Positions 52,143 through 62,533 of a DNA stretch of 64,000 nt are shown one piece after another. Source of the stretch: a virus. The notes beneath the pieces were generated by a model. It saw nothing but the letters and a program-made list of their open reading frames with translations. It ran no database searches and was not told the DNA's origin. The position numbers were made by a program, and so were the translations under genes. Positions within the stretch are counted from its first letter, which is position 1. Every line of letters begins with the position of its first letter. The stretch is from the IMG/VR virus record IMGVR_UViG_3300025705_000005, positions 1 to 64,000 of that record. The stretch is one strand, 5' to 3'.

Positions 52143-55100
52143 TTAAAAAGGTGAACCATTCTTTATATCAAATTCTTTTCTTCTGAACATTTCTGAATCA
52201 CGAAGTTTTAATTCTTTTTTATATCTCACATCAAACTCATCTGCTCTTGCATCTTCAATAGAAATCATTTTCTCTATCTTTCTTCTGAACTCTTGTAACT
52301 CTCTTCTGTACTCTTTAAGTCGTTTCCAATAAAGGTCATCATTGATTATTAAATCATCAATATCTAATGTACCCAACCCAGTTCCAGATATAACATCTAA
52401 GTTTCCTTCTTCTGATGTTTGTGATGTGTTTATTAACACATTAGGGTCTGCTTTAAATATTTCTATTACAGGTTTTCCATCTGGAGTATCAGGTGAATTT
52501 GTTGTTAGTGAGTCAGATGTCATCTTACATCCTAAGAATCTTAAATTCTCAACTGCTAATGGTAATTCATCTGTTGATACCTGAGATGGGATTAGTGATG
52601 ATGAGTTTGGAAGATTCATAGATGCTGATAGTTCCGAACTAAAGAACAACTTCACACTCTGTGCATATTGTGATGGTTTACTATTTACTATATTAGTTGC
52701 AATTGGGTTGTAGTTCCAACTTCCATTTGAACCAGTATTCCAATTTAAGCCAGCCCCAACATCCGCACCTGCTTTGTAAACAGGTATTGTGTATTTGTAT
52801 GTTGATGGTGCGTACATATCTTTAATTTGTGGATTACCTACATCTTCTACATCATCTTTTTGTGATGTAATAATAAACAGATTATCTAAATCTATAGAAT
52901 CACCTTCATAAAGTATATTTTCAGCTGATATGTTGTATGAATTTGTTATTTCAGTTTCATAACCAACTTCTTCTGCAGATATGTTGTATGAATTTGTTAT
53001 TTCAGTTTCAAATAAATGAAAAGATGATTCTAATGGTCTTTCCATTGTTGCTATTGTTACATCATACATAGGTCTAGTCTGAGTTACCTTTGAAAATGAT
53101 TTAACTTTAGGTCTTTCTAAAATATGTGGTTCTATTAATATACCTGAGTTGTAATCAACCCTAGCTGGCATCGTTTGTCTAATTTGTTCAAACACCGACA
53201 TATCGTATTTAGCAAGAATATCAATCGTATTATTGATTAAGTTTTTGTTTGAGTATTTTTTAAATACTTGTCTACGAACATAATCTAATTGTTCGTTTTG
53301 TTCTGTATATCCACTTCTGTTATCAGGATCGCCAATTAAATTATCTATTTCAAAATAACCTGTATGGTTTATGATATCATCGTTATACATTTTAGTAGCG
53401 GCTAAATAAACACCCACCACATTTGAATCAACTGGTGCTGAATCGTATTGGGATTTTTCTACTTTGTTATCTGTATTTAATACACCTCTCAATGGGTTAC
53501 TCTCAACTCTAACTTTATTATTCATAATATTGTTAGCCCCAGCTGATGGTACTTTTGTGTAGTACTCTTCAGTTACACCAATCAAATCATCGTTTTCAAA
53601 ATTAAATAATGATGCTGATAGTATATAATTGTTTTCTGTTTTAAATACTTTTTGATTCGGATGCTGTGATGCATGTGAATCAGGATTGTTAATTGTCTTT
53701 AAATTAGAATCTGGTAAAAATCTAAACTTTAAATCAAAGTAAGATGATGTCATAGCGTTACCATGATATGATTCTCTAGATAGAGTATGTTCATCGATAA
53801 CAATATCTTTTAATGCTTCAGCCCAATATCTAATCTCTTGAATAGAACCACTCATTGGATTTACATCACCCCAAATGGTTGGGGCTCCTGATATAGTTCC
53901 GAATGAATTACCAAATTCAACAGTACCACTATCTACCCAAGCTTTATTATATGATGATTCGGTTGAACCATTAATTGATATACTAGCAGATTCACTTATT
54001 GTTATTCTATCTTTTTTATTTTTTCTATACTGTAGTTTGTATATGTTATCTTTAGTTATATCATCAACTGAATTTTCTCTTTCAATTAATAATGTACCCA
54101 TAAGAGAATCAAATATATTCACATCATTTATAGATGCTGATTTATATCCACCACTTCCACTTAAATAAAAGTGTATGTTACCTTTAGAGTTACTTAAATC
54201 GGTTGGTGTAGTTGATTCATATAATACTGCAAAATCATTTCCTTTTCTGATTATACCAGTATCTCTATTTAAGTTTTGTTGAAGTTGTATTTCTATAACA
54301 TCTATTGGGTTTGGGTCATTAATTTCATAAGTTGCTGGGTCTATATCAGTAACCTTATCCCAAGGAACTGTAATGTAGTTATCTTTATCCATTCTTAAAT
54401 GGTAAACAAATCTATCATGTTCCCAATATTGCCTTACATTATTTTCAATTATAGGTCCACCATATTCTCTAATTGATAAGAATGTTTGTGGAATACCATA
54501 TGTAGCAATTAATGCTTTAACGGCTCTTGCCGAACCTTTTGTTTTTAGAAGATATGGAATATTGTTTACAATTCTTCTCCATACTTCATTATTAATTTGT
54601 TCGTGTGATTTAGATGGGAGTGAACCACTATTAGGTACATTACCAAACTTATCAGTTCCCAATCCAAACTCCCATAACTCAGATGTATCTTTACCATGTG
54701 TTAGTTTCCAACCCATAGATTTTGCTACATCATAAAGAAGTTCGTTTGGCATACCATCGTATGGATGTTCTTCTCTTTCGTTAACAGATGTTAATGCGTT
54801 TATATAAGACCAAGTTATATCAAAATGATGCCCAATCATATCTACGAATAAAACATATTCTTGATTTAACGGGTCCTCAACAATTGAGGCTGGTACTACT
54901 TTTGTTAATCTAGCATCGTTAAGTGAATCAAAGATACTTGCCGAATCTATTAAACCATTATAAGCGCTTATTGCTTCAGATGAAGTTACACTATAATTTA
55001 CATTAGGATATGTACTTTGCTTTGGCCAAGGATGTAATTGGAAATTGGAAGAACTATAATGAGTATATAAAGAACCAGTAGATTCTTGATACATCCAACG

Positions 55101-56582
55101 CTCCCAACCATCCATACCACTTACAACATTATCTTTTCTTGATATAGATTGTGATATATTTGTTGATGCATCCGAACCACTTACTGATTCTAATGTATTT
55201 ATTCTTGCATCAAATTGTTCTATAAGAGATAGTTTGTATTTTAGATTATTTACACGCTCAACAGCTGATGAGTATTTTACAAAGTTACCAAAGTATGTGT
55301 AATCTAAATTAAGATTCACATTACCAAACGAACCACTAATATACTTATCAATTATTTGTTGTGAAGTTGAAAGGTTAGTATCTAATAAATCATTCCAACT
55401 TTTTAAATCAGTACCTTGAGATTTCCCATAGTTACCCATATCAATCTTAAAGTTTGGTGCTGAGAAGTTAGGTTGTTCTGATGGTTTATCTATATCATAT
55501 AATAGTACTCTATCAATGTAAGATTCCCTTACCATATTATCAATAGTACAATTGAATGGGGATAACCCATCTTTTAAAGGTTTGTATAATTTTATTATTA
55601 CACTATGAAGTTTAGATGGGACAAATGATTCATCGTAGTATCTAACTTTAGAATATTTTTTAATATCGGAGTACCCTCTAGTCCAATTACTTATAGGAGG
55701 TCTGTTATAGTATTCGCACCCAGCTGGTATTGGGTATTGTAAATCAGTTATAGGATTTCCTTGAATGTAATACTCCTTCTCCCCATTTGCATTTGTTTCC
55801 TGTTGATACTCTGCGTTTCCGAATTCGTTTATTACTAAATTAAATCGTGCACTTCTTCCAGTAGCTCTGAAAACATTCTTTTGAAAGTTGTTGGGTAATT
55901 CATCATTGTAGAATTCAATCCATTGGTTTGCATCCTTACCCTCAGTTGATGGAGAAAAGAATGTTAGTGAACCATTAGTCATACTACCTGTGGGGTGTAA
56001 TACGTTTGTTACTATCTCACCTACTCTTTTATTGTTATAAAAACTAATATCAGTAATCATTGATATTTCGTTTTGCCCAAAGTTTAATGCTAAATTTAAC
56101 TTATCTCCAGCTTTTCCAATTCCTTGTTGAGGTGGGTTAGTTACAAGATTAAATAATGTTTGTAAATTATAGTTATCACTTTCTACTACTAATTCTAATT
56201 CAGTTCCATCTGAATTTATATTAGCAACCTTCATTGTAGGTGATAGTTTTTTTACAAAATTGTAAACTAAACTATAGTACCCTGAATCTAAATTACCTAA
56301 TCTAACATCACCTTCAGGTTTTACTAAGATATCAACATCTATATCTTCTTCTGTAGTATTATTTTGATAATTAATTGAATAAGGTTCATTTGAATGAACC
56401 AATTTATCTGCTGAAAATATATGTGATTCTACTAAAGTTTGTGTATCTAAATTACCTGTTTGTAATTTTAGTATATTTTTCTCTAAGTTTATAAAATCCG
56501 ATAAGGAATAAACTTGGACAGACTCTACAGGTACCTTTGATGATACTAATATATCCGTATTTTGAAATCTATCTATTCCCAT
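52143..56582 (-). CDS. Large baseplate wedge-like protein (1479 aa)
   Basis: Begins MGIDRFQNTDILVSSKVPVE. Residues about 600-720 contain ITWSYINALTSVNEREEHPY and WRRIVNNIPYLLKTKGSARA, followed by ATYGIPQTFLSIREYGG; this is a tail-protein-I-like signature known from contractile-tail wedge proteins. A LamG-like segment follows (about 720-950). FEQIRQTMPARVDYNSGILI near residue 1140 is conserved in marine T4-like phages. The C-terminus is a charged helix (EYRRELQEFRRKIEKMISIE). Its position after gp6 and its size suggest a role like T4 gp7, the wedge initiator, but sequence similarity to gp7 is not evident. A short tandem repeat lies near residue 1205. Confidence 0.72.
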   Translation of the reverse strand: MGIDRFQNTDILVSSKVPVESVQVYSLSDFINLEKNILKLQTGNLDTQTLVESHIFSADKLVHSNEPYSINYQNNTTEEDIDVDILVKPEGDVRLGNLDSGYYSLVYNFVKKLSPTMKVANINSDGTELELVVESDNYNLQTLFNLVTNPPQQGIGKAGDKLNLALNFGQNEISMITDISFYNNKRVGEIVTNVLHPTGSMTNGSLTFFSPSTEGKDANQWIEFYNDELPNNFQKNVFRATGRSARFNLVINEFGNAEYQQETNANGEKEYYIQGNPITDLQYPIPAGCEYYNRPPISNWTRGYSDIKKYSKVRYYDESFVPSKLHSVIIKLYKPLKDGLSPFNCTIDNMVRESYIDRVLLYDIDKPSEQPNFSAPNFKIDMGNYGKSQGTDLKSWNDLLDTNLSTSQQIIDKYISGSFGNVNLNLDYTYFGNFVKYSSAVERVNNLKYKLSLIEQFDARINTLESVSGSDASTNISQSISRKDNVVSGMDGWERWMYQESTGSLYTHYSSSNFQLHPWPKQSTYPNVNYSVTSSEAISAYNGLIDSASIFDSLNDARLTKVVPASIVEDPLNQEYVLFVDMIGHHFDITWSYINALTSVNEREEHPYDGMPNELLYDVAKSMGWKLTHGKDTSELWEFGLGTDKFGNVPNSGSLPSKSHEQINNEVWRRIVNNIPYLLKTKGSARAVKALIATYGIPQTFLSIREYGGPIIENNVRQYWEHDRFVYHLRMDKDNYITVPWDKVTDIDPATYEINDPNPIDVIEIQLQQNLNRDTGIIRKGNDFAVLYESTTPTDLSNSKGNIHFYLSGSGGYKSASINDVNIFDSLMGTLLIERENSVDDITKDNIYKLQYRKNKKDRITISESASISINGSTESSYNKAWVDSGTVEFGNSFGTISGAPTIWGDVNPMSGSIQEIRYWAEALKDIVIDEHTLSRESYHGNAMTSSYFDLKFRFLPDSNLKTINNPDSHASQHPNQKVFKTENNYILSASLFNFENDDLIGVTEEYYTKVPSAGANNIMNNKVRVESNPLRGVLNTDNKVEKSQYDSAPVDSNVVGVYLAATKMYNDDIINHTGYFEIDNLIGDPDNRSGYTEQNEQLDYVRRQVFKKYSNKNLINNTIDILAKYDMSVFEQIRQTMPARVDYNSGILIEPHILERPKVKSFSKVTQTRPMYDVTIATMERPLESSFHLFETEITNSYNISAEEVGYETEITNSYNISAENILYEGDSIDLDNLFIITSQKDDVEDVGNPQIKDMYAPSTYKYTIPVYKAGADVGAGLNWNTGSNGSWNYNPIATNIVNSKPSQYAQSVKLFFSSELSASMNLPNSSSLIPSQVSTDELPLAVENLRFLGCKMTSDSLTTNSPDTPDGKPVIEIFKADPNVLINTSQTSEEGNLDVISGTGLGTLDIDDLIINDDLYWKRLKEYRRELQEFRRKIEKMISIEDARADEFDVRYKKELKLRDSEMFRRKEFDIKNGSPF
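52927..53010 (-). repeat. In-frame tandem duplication in the 1479-aa gene
   Basis: 52927-52959 and 52978-53010 are identical over 33 bases with a 51-base period (17 codons). The protein reads ETEITNSYNISAE twice. Confidence 0.92.
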
Positions 56583-56596
56583 TTGTTACCTTTTTA

Positions 56597-57610
56597 TTAA
56601 TCTGCCCTAGTTTCAGTTTCTTGTGCTTCATCTTGATTTCCTATTGCTACATTTCCACCAGAAGCTACCGTATCACCGAATGGCGGCCAAGATATTGATG
56701 GTTCTTCAGGTAATTGTGCCGTTACTTCAAATACACACTTATGACCATAAATATAAACTCCATCATTAATCGAACCAAATACTGATGATATTTGGAATAA
56801 ATCATTTTCTACTAATTGTGAGTTTGGAATATCTAATACACATTGTAACATTGGGTATGATGGAGACGTGTACGTCTGTCCTTTTGTATTAAATCTATAT
56901 GTTGGGACAGCGAAATCACCAGCTCTTTGCCTTCGTATAGAAGCGTATGCTCCTACATCATTTCCATTAGAATGTGCTATACAAAAACTAACCACTGCTC
57001 TAATATTAAGGTTTCTTCCCGATTCTATTAATTCTTTAGTAACTCTATATCCAAAGTCTTGCAGTTCTGGTCCGAATACTTTAGTATCCCATCGTATTTC
57101 TTTATGACCTGCTGAAGTAAGGTATCCATCAGATTCATCCCTTACTCCATTATTATAGTAACTTACACCACCAAAGTGAGAATTCTGAAATGCGTACCCA
57201 TTTCCAACTTCATCAGGTTTTTTATCTCTAGCGGATTGGGCTGCTGATGATAATTCATATCTACCACTAAATTCATCTTTTGGTTCATCCTCTGGTTCTG
57301 CACCCTGAATGGATACTAATTTATTACCTTGAACTTCATATAGGTTTGATTCCTCTATAAAGTTTTGTTGTATTATTTCTAATGGTACTTCTGGTAGATT
57401 GACTATTAACTCATTTGATAATTGGTCAATAGTACGGTTAAATACAGATTCTTCATAGTTTGTAAAAACGGCTGGTACTTTTTTATACCCATACGCTAAC
57501 CCTGGTGTTTCATCCGTATCTATAGTATAAGACACAATCTGATTAGAGCTATTTCGTTTAATATCTCTAAGTTGTTGTTCTTGCTCTGTTGTTATATTTT
57601 GTTCTGCCAT
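56597..57610 (-). CDS. Baseplate-module structural protein (337 aa)
   Basis: Not recognised by family. Residues 1-110 are helical and polar (ITTEQEQQLRDIKRNSSNQI). Residues 120-310 form a beta-rich core with conserved-looking aromatic positions (SHFGGVSYYNNGVRDESDGY, then YASIRRQRAGDFAVPTYRFN). The C-terminus is acidic and low-complexity. The length resembles T4 gp8 (334 aa), which also lies near gp6 and gp7, but this is a coincidence of size and position rather than proven homology. The ATG overlaps the stop of the upstream gene (TAATG), showing tight coupling. Confidence 0.7.
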   Translation of the reverse strand: MAEQNITTEQEQQLRDIKRNSSNQIVSYTIDTDETPGLAYGYKKVPAVFTNYEESVFNRTIDQLSNELIVNLPEVPLEIIQQNFIEESNLYEVQGNKLVSIQGAEPEDEPKDEFSGRYELSSAAQSARDKKPDEVGNGYAFQNSHFGGVSYYNNGVRDESDGYLTSAGHKEIRWDTKVFGPELQDFGYRVTKELIESGRNLNIRAVVSFCIAHSNGNDVGAYASIRRQRAGDFAVPTYRFNTKGQTYTSPSYPMLQCVLDIPNSQLVENDLFQISSVFGSINDGVYIYGHKCVFEVTAQLPEEPSISWPPFGDTVASGGNVAIGNQDEAQETETRAD

Positions 57611-59634
57611 TATCTTACCACTTTAAATACGAACCCATCGAAATATTGCTTATTACTATTTCTATCAACTCTAAATTCGAATTGATAAAATCTCTCAGGT
57701 TGTAATGTATTAAATCTAAAATCAAAAAAGTTTCCAGTTGAATCACAACTTACTTTTGTATAAGCCGTATCAAACGGAATCAATACTAAATTTGTTTCTA
57801 CATCTCTAACCTGGTAATAAGTAGTTGATGGGAGATATTTAATTTGGGTGTATGGTGCCGAATTAGTAAAACTTCTTTGAGGATATGTTTCTCTACCAAC
57901 AACTCTTAATTTAGCTCTTGATAATTCTTTATATTCTGTTTTTAAATTCTTCATATATAACGTTATATCATCCGATGTTAGTTCTGTAAGTGAACCTGTT
58001 GCGAATGTTGAATCATCCCACTTAGCTTCCAATGTAGGAACGTATATAGTATGGGTATTATTTGAAAAGAATTTAGATGAACCATATTTTAAAGAATCAG
58101 CTTCTTCCGAACTACTTCTCTTAATTAAGAACCCATCATTAGGCCTAGCAAGCTCCAACATATCTGTTACATATTTTGTAACATCTAAGTTTAAGTTATT
58201 AGTATATTTTGAAAATGTTTGTGAGTATTGTGTATTATCCACAGAAGCAGTGTACCAAGTAGCTCCACCAGAATTTTTATTCCACCCCGCTTCAGATACA
58301 GCAGCTGTAGAGATGGAACCTGTATATGTTAATTTGAAATCATCTAATGAACCAGTCATCGATGAGTTTGCTGAATTAAAATATGTGTATGCGAATATAT
58401 AATTTCCAGTCTTTATTGGTGTAAATGATAACGATTGTGTTCCAGCTGAAGTAAATTTACTTCTCAATCCATCTACACCTGTTCTCATATTCAACCCATC
58501 TGCATCATATATTGTAAAATCTATTTGACTAAAATCACCAGGCGTTATTGATGAGGATAATTGATAGTTAACTCCTTTTTGAAGTTCTATTGAGTATTGT
58601 GCATCAGCACCACCTTCTTTTGCATATAAATTTAATTTAGATTCTGATGCGAACATTCTTATGTTTGCATCTATAGAATGATTAACTCTGTTTCTTAATT
58701 TAAAATTACCTTCGTTTTGAGTAAACGTATCCCATACTATTAAGTTACCTTCTTTTTGATAAACATAAACTTCATCAAATGAACCAGTGGTTGATGTACC
58801 ATCACCACTCCCATCAAAGAACGTAAATCTTAATTCATGCTCACCGGTTGCAGTTGCTGTTAAATCAAATGATTGAGTTGATGATGCAGTTATAGCACCT
58901 ACCATACCAGCATAATCTCCTTCAGTTTTAAGAACCCCATTAGGGTCTTTGATTCTGAATGTCACATCATCAAATGATGCGGGGTCTATTTGAAATTGTA
59001 CTCCATAATTAATACCATTTTGTAGATACGCTGGAAATACTAATGTAGTTCCTGCGAAGTTAGATGCTGATATAATTAGTTTTTCGTTTTGTATTAATGC
59101 GCTTGGTTCATTTCCATTAAAATCATTTATAGATTCTGTTAAATGAGCTGAACCAGTACCATTCGTAAATGATTCGTATAATACAACTCCTGATTTTGGT
59201 GTTGTTTCTACGGCTACTCCGTTAAATATGGATGTTCCACCTACATTCCATAATAAAGTTCCTTCACGTCGCTCCCAACTACACCCATCACTATTGATTG
59301 GGGTATCATAAAATTGCCCCATACCCTCAGACCAACTTTGTGATACTGGGTAAACTTCTAATTTGTATTCTGATAATACTTCTTCTTCACCTACAGATGT
59401 TAGGTTCAATTGAAAATTAGGACTTGAAGGGATATCACCATCTACTATAGATTTAGATATAGCAGCAATATCAAATTTAGTTAATACTCTACTATTACCT
59501 ACAAGTGTAGATTGAGTAGCCTCATCGTAAAGTTTACTAACCTCTAAGACTTCATCTAAACCTGTGTTTTGTGACTTGCGAGTGTTCAACTCATAAATCG
59601 TAGTGTCTTTTTGTCCGTATATTCTATAAATCAT
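57610..59634 (-). CDS. DNRLRE-like structural protein with inserted lectin-like repeats (674 aa)
   Basis: Residues 1-145 look like the first half of a DNRLRE/CBM96-type beta sandwich: YGQKDTTIYELNTRKSQNTG, then VLTKFDIAAIS and CSWERREGTLLWNVGG. Residues about 455-560 supply the other half: WNKNSGGATWYTASVD, LDVTKYVTDML and GFLIKRSSSEE, with HTIYVPTLEAKWDD. Between them are two tandem modules of about 145 residues, each with a YESFTNG- or WDTFTQN-like start and a SFDEVYVYQ- or SLDDFKLTYT-like end, resembling carbohydrate-binding modules. The last 110 residues are a conserved C-terminal domain (LKTEYKELSRAKLRVVGRET). It lies immediately after gp6, so a baseplate decoration or wedge-associated role is likely. 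Confidence 0.75.
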   Translation of the reverse strand: MIYRIYGQKDTTIYELNTRKSQNTGLDEVLEVSKLYDEATQSTLVGNSRVLTKFDIAAISKSIVDGDIPSSPNFQLNLTSVGEEEVLSEYKLEVYPVSQSWSEGMGQFYDTPINSDGCSWERREGTLLWNVGGTSIFNGVAVETTPKSGVVLYESFTNGTGSAHLTESINDFNGNEPSALIQNEKLIISASNFAGTTLVFPAYLQNGINYGVQFQIDPASFDDVTFRIKDPNGVLKTEGDYAGMVGAITASSTQSFDLTATATGEHELRFTFFDGSGDGTSTTGSFDEVYVYQKEGNLIVWDTFTQNEGNFKLRNRVNHSIDANIRMFASESKLNLYAKEGGADAQYSIELQKGVNYQLSSSITPGDFSQIDFTIYDADGLNMRTGVDGLRSKFTSAGTQSLSFTPIKTGNYIFAYTYFNSANSSMTGSLDDFKLTYTGSISTAAVSEAGWNKNSGGATWYTASVDNTQYSQTFSKYTNNLNLDVTKYVTDMLELARPNDGFLIKRSSSEEADSLKYGSSKFFSNNTHTIYVPTLEAKWDDSTFATGSLTELTSDDITLYMKNLKTEYKELSRAKLRVVGRETYPQRSFTNSAPYTQIKYLPSTTYYQVRDVETNLVLIPFDTAYTKVSCDSTGNFFDFRFNTLQPERFYQFEFRVDRNSNKQYFDGFVFKVVR

Positions 59635-59647
59635 ACTATATCCTCGT

Positions 59648-61588
59648 TTAGAACTGCTGTGTTATAACCTGTCCTCTAATATCTGTATTTGGAAATTTAA
59701 CTTCAAATATGGATGGGTCTTTAGGCGGATATATTACACCACCTTTGGTTGCGTTAATTATACTATATTTGTTTGGTGAGTAGTTTCCATTAAATTTATT
59801 AGTAATTTGTAAACCACCCTTACCATCTTTATCAGGTCTTACTACAGTTTGTACCCCATCTACCTTATCAATCTCCACATATAACTTAGATAGATTAATT
59901 GGTTCATTAATTCTCCAATTATCAATATCAAAGTAACTTTTTAATCTATCAATAGCTCTTAATAAAACTTCGTTAGAGTTATACTCAGGTAAAACTACAA
60001 TTTCAAAGTTTACACCAATATTTACAACATGTGCATCTTTAATATTAACTGCATCTGTTAACAATCTATGATATGATATATAAGTTTTTAAATTATACTT
60101 TGTTGCTGGATTTAAAGCCGTTAGGTTTTTCTGATTATCATAACCACAAGTATATAAATTTAATGCTAATGGGTTTGGAATCTCAGTATTGATATACTGA
60201 CCATCTACTTTTGAATTTTCCAATTGATAGTCTTGAACTAAATATGCTTTTGCTACTGAACCGAATTGAGGTGGAAGTGCGTAACATCTCATTACATAAT
60301 CTTCTCTCGTTACAGTTCTATTTTGAGCGGCGAAGAATGCCATAGCATTCTGTCTAATTTCTTCTTGAGATTCTGTTGTTTTACCACCAACAGCTGCGTT
60401 TGGATTTGAACATGCTATTGATTGTTTACAAAATGAAACTAAGTTTTTGTTTAAATTTATTTCGTTTTTGAAAATAGTGTTACTTGATACAACACTAACT
60501 AAATCTCCAGCTGGAACATTATCTACAATACCATTACCTATTAAGTAAGTAACAGTAAGAGTTGTATTTTGTGGTGCAACACCATAGGTTTTTGTATATA
60601 AGAAGTTAGATGGGTCTAATGTTGTATCTAAATTCTGATTTTCTGCATAAAGTGCTGAACCTACGTTATCGGGATTAGGAATTATCTCTTCATCTGCATT
60701 AGATGATATACCCGCTCCAAACCCAATAACCATTATACCATCATCTTCAAAGTTTGTTGTATATCTTTTAGGAACTCTGTTAAGTTCTAAGAGGTATGGT
60801 GTATCACCACTGTATTGGTGTAGGTATGTTGAGTTATCTTCGTTGTTATCTATTTGTTCAAATACAGTATCTTGTGCTAAGTAAGGAACTCTAGTCCAAG
60901 TATCCCCATCTGAATCTTTAATGTTTTTTATTCTAACTAAGTTTTCTTCTTCTATCTTAATCTTATCGTATATCTTAGGTGATGTAAAATTAAAGGTTTT
61001 TACCTTCTCTTTACCACTAGTAGCTTTAATTTGTTTCTTTAACAAATAGTAAACTGGTACATTTGTATTTTCATCTATTTGATATACTGATATTTCTGTT
61101 GGGTCAAATGATGATGAGAACGCAAAATCAATAGGAGCTATAGTTGTAAACTCTACATCTGAATAATCCGTAGAACCAATAATCATATTAGCCCCAACTG
61201 TCATAGCGTAATCAAAATCAGGTTTTACATTATCACCAACCCCAGTTGCTGGTACTAATTGAAATACATCCATTGTTACTGATGCTGGAATAATATTCTT
61301 AGGTTTATATCCTAAAGAGTTTACTATATTAAATAAGTTTACATTCTCTTCGGCTGTACTTAGTAACGATTCTCTTAATTGTGTATCTGTATAGAATGAT
61401 AACACATCACCCACATACGATGCCATTTCCATAAACATCATACCAGGAGATGATTCGTTAAAATCATTGTAAGTATTTGGGAAGTAGTTTTTAGAAAACT
61501 CAATTAGGTTTTTTCTAAACTCTCCAAAATCTCTACCGACTAACGATACATCCTTTTGTACTAAATCTGATTTCTTTTTATTTGCCAT
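59648..61588 (-). CDS. 6: Baseplate wedge subunit gp6, baseplate J-like (646 aa)
   Basis: Ring-forming wedge protein of contractile tails. The length is close to T4 gp6 (660 aa). The N-terminal signature FRKNLIEFSKNYFPNTYNDF, SPGMMFMEMASYVGDVLSFY, then TDTQLRESLL is the conserved gp6/baseplate J hallmark. The central region carries NRTVTREDYVMRCYALPPQF, also conserved. The C-terminal domain includes VVLPEYNSNEVLLRAIDRLK and the wedge-to-wedge contact region. It is placed directly after gp25 (9-nt gap), as expected because gp25 and gp6 interact at the baseplate core. Confidence 0.95.
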   Translation of the reverse strand: MANKKKSDLVQKDVSLVGRDFGEFRKNLIEFSKNYFPNTYNDFNESSPGMMFMEMASYVGDVLSFYTDTQLRESLLSTAEENVNLFNIVNSLGYKPKNIIPASVTMDVFQLVPATGVGDNVKPDFDYAMTVGANMIIGSTDYSDVEFTTIAPIDFAFSSSFDPTEISVYQIDENTNVPVYYLLKKQIKATSGKEKVKTFNFTSPKIYDKIKIEEENLVRIKNIKDSDGDTWTRVPYLAQDTVFEQIDNNEDNSTYLHQYSGDTPYLLELNRVPKRYTTNFEDDGIMVIGFGAGISSNADEEIIPNPDNVGSALYAENQNLDTTLDPSNFLYTKTYGVAPQNTTLTVTYLIGNGIVDNVPAGDLVSVVSSNTIFKNEINLNKNLVSFCKQSIACSNPNAAVGGKTTESQEEIRQNAMAFFAAQNRTVTREDYVMRCYALPPQFGSVAKAYLVQDYQLENSKVDGQYINTEIPNPLALNLYTCGYDNQKNLTALNPATKYNLKTYISYHRLLTDAVNIKDAHVVNIGVNFEIVVLPEYNSNEVLLRAIDRLKSYFDIDNWRINEPINLSKLYVEIDKVDGVQTVVRPDKDGKGGLQITNKFNGNYSPNKYSIINATKGGVIYPPKDPSIFEVKFPNTDIRGQVITQQF

Positions 61589-61597
61589 ATCTTTAAC

Positions 61598-62035
61598 CTA
61601 TTCTATTACGCTTCCAGCTGAATCAACAAATATTATTATTTGTCTATTTGCACCCTGCTCCGTTACCCTAAATCTTAATTTTATTCTTACAAAATTTCTG
61701 TCGGGTTCTGTTTCAATATCTATATTGTCAATAACTATATAAGGTAACCAAAATTTTATATCTTTCGAGAGAGTTTCTGAAATCCTATCACTAAGGTTCA
61801 AATCTATATTTTCAAATAGTTGAGCGTACACATCTGAACCAAATAATGGTTGAAATGGTCTTTCACCTTTTTTAGTCAATAATAGATTCTTCAAATTAGA
61901 TACTGCTTGCTCTTCAGTTGTATAACTTAGTGTAAACAATCCGTTTGGTTTCCCAAATGGTAGTTTAATGCCAACAGCAACATCCTTTTTAAAGTCTATA
62001 GGATTGTAGAAATATTCTTTTCTCTCTTTAGCCAT
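61598..62035 (-). CDS. 25: Baseplate wedge subunit gp25 (145 aa)
   Basis: GPW/gp25-family protein at the sheath-baseplate junction. Core motif: FTLSYTTEEQAVSNLKNLLL, then TKKGERPFQPLFGSDVYAQL, followed by the beta-rich IVIDNIDIETEPDRNFVRIK. The length is close to T4 gp25 (132 aa). The ATG at 62035 is preferred; a GTG at 62038 overlaps the upstream stop, and AAGGG serves either. The coupling with the upstream 159-aa gene is tight. Confidence 0.93.
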   Translation of the reverse strand: MAKERKEYFYNPIDFKKDVAVGIKLPFGKPNGLFTLSYTTEEQAVSNLKNLLLTKKGERPFQPLFGSDVYAQLFENIDLNLSDRISETLSKDIKFWLPYIVIDNIDIETEPDRNFVRIKLRFRVTEQGANRQIIIFVDSAGSVIE

Positions 62036-62037
62036 CA

Positions 62038-62517
62038 CTATCTACCCTTCTTCTTATCAATCGCTTTCATCAATTGAGAATAATCTTTAGTTATAGCTCC
62101 CATTACATTTGCTACTTCTGGATTGCTCGTATCAATTGGTCTACCATCTATATCAACGGTTGGTGCTACTGAAGTAGAACCACCTTGCATAAATGATTGA
62201 GCTTGATTAGATGAGAATTGAGTATCATTGAGATTTCTCCACTCACCACTATCAGCTACCTCATTTAACATATCGTTTAACATTGGATTCTTAATAAATG
62301 TTTTTTGTTCTGTTTTAGGTGTTCCACTATCTTCAGAAAGAAGTTCTGATAAATTAATATCTAGTGGGTCTTTTTCAACTATTCTTTTTTTAACTTTTAC
62401 TTCTTTGATAATTGGCTTAGAAGCATTTCTAACTTCCGTAATGATAGGTTTAAGTTCTTCACGAACAACCTTTCTTACTACTAATTCCAATAATTGTGCT
62501 AATTCTTTTGCTTTCAT
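62038..62517 (-). CDS. Helical protein of the baseplate module (159 aa)
   Basis: Residues 1-55 are a charged coiled coil (LAQLLELVVRKVVREELKPI, then KPIIKEVKVKKRIVEKDPLD). Residues 56-95 carry two LLSE/MLNE-like sites and are polar. Residues 100-159 are low-complexity and then helical (MGAITKDYSQLMKAIDKKKG). No family was recognised. It lies directly upstream of gp25 and 16 nt downstream of a promoter-like motif, so it probably starts a baseplate transcript. An assembly chaperone or tape-measure-type cap is conceivable. Confidence 0.7.
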   Translation of the reverse strand: MKAKELAQLLELVVRKVVREELKPIITEVRNASKPIIKEVKVKKRIVEKDPLDINLSELLSEDSGTPKTEQKTFIKNPMLNDMLNEVADSGEWRNLNDTQFSSNQAQSFMQGGSTSVAPTVDIDGRPIDTSNPEVANVMGAITKDYSQLMKAIDKKKGR

Positions 62518-62533
62518 AATTGTGTACTTTATA

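Noticed and set aside
56597-57610. Naming the 337-aa protein gp8 and the 1479-aa protein gp7
   Set aside because: Size and order fit loosely, but no residues specific to gp7 or gp8 could be recognised, so gene symbols were withheld.
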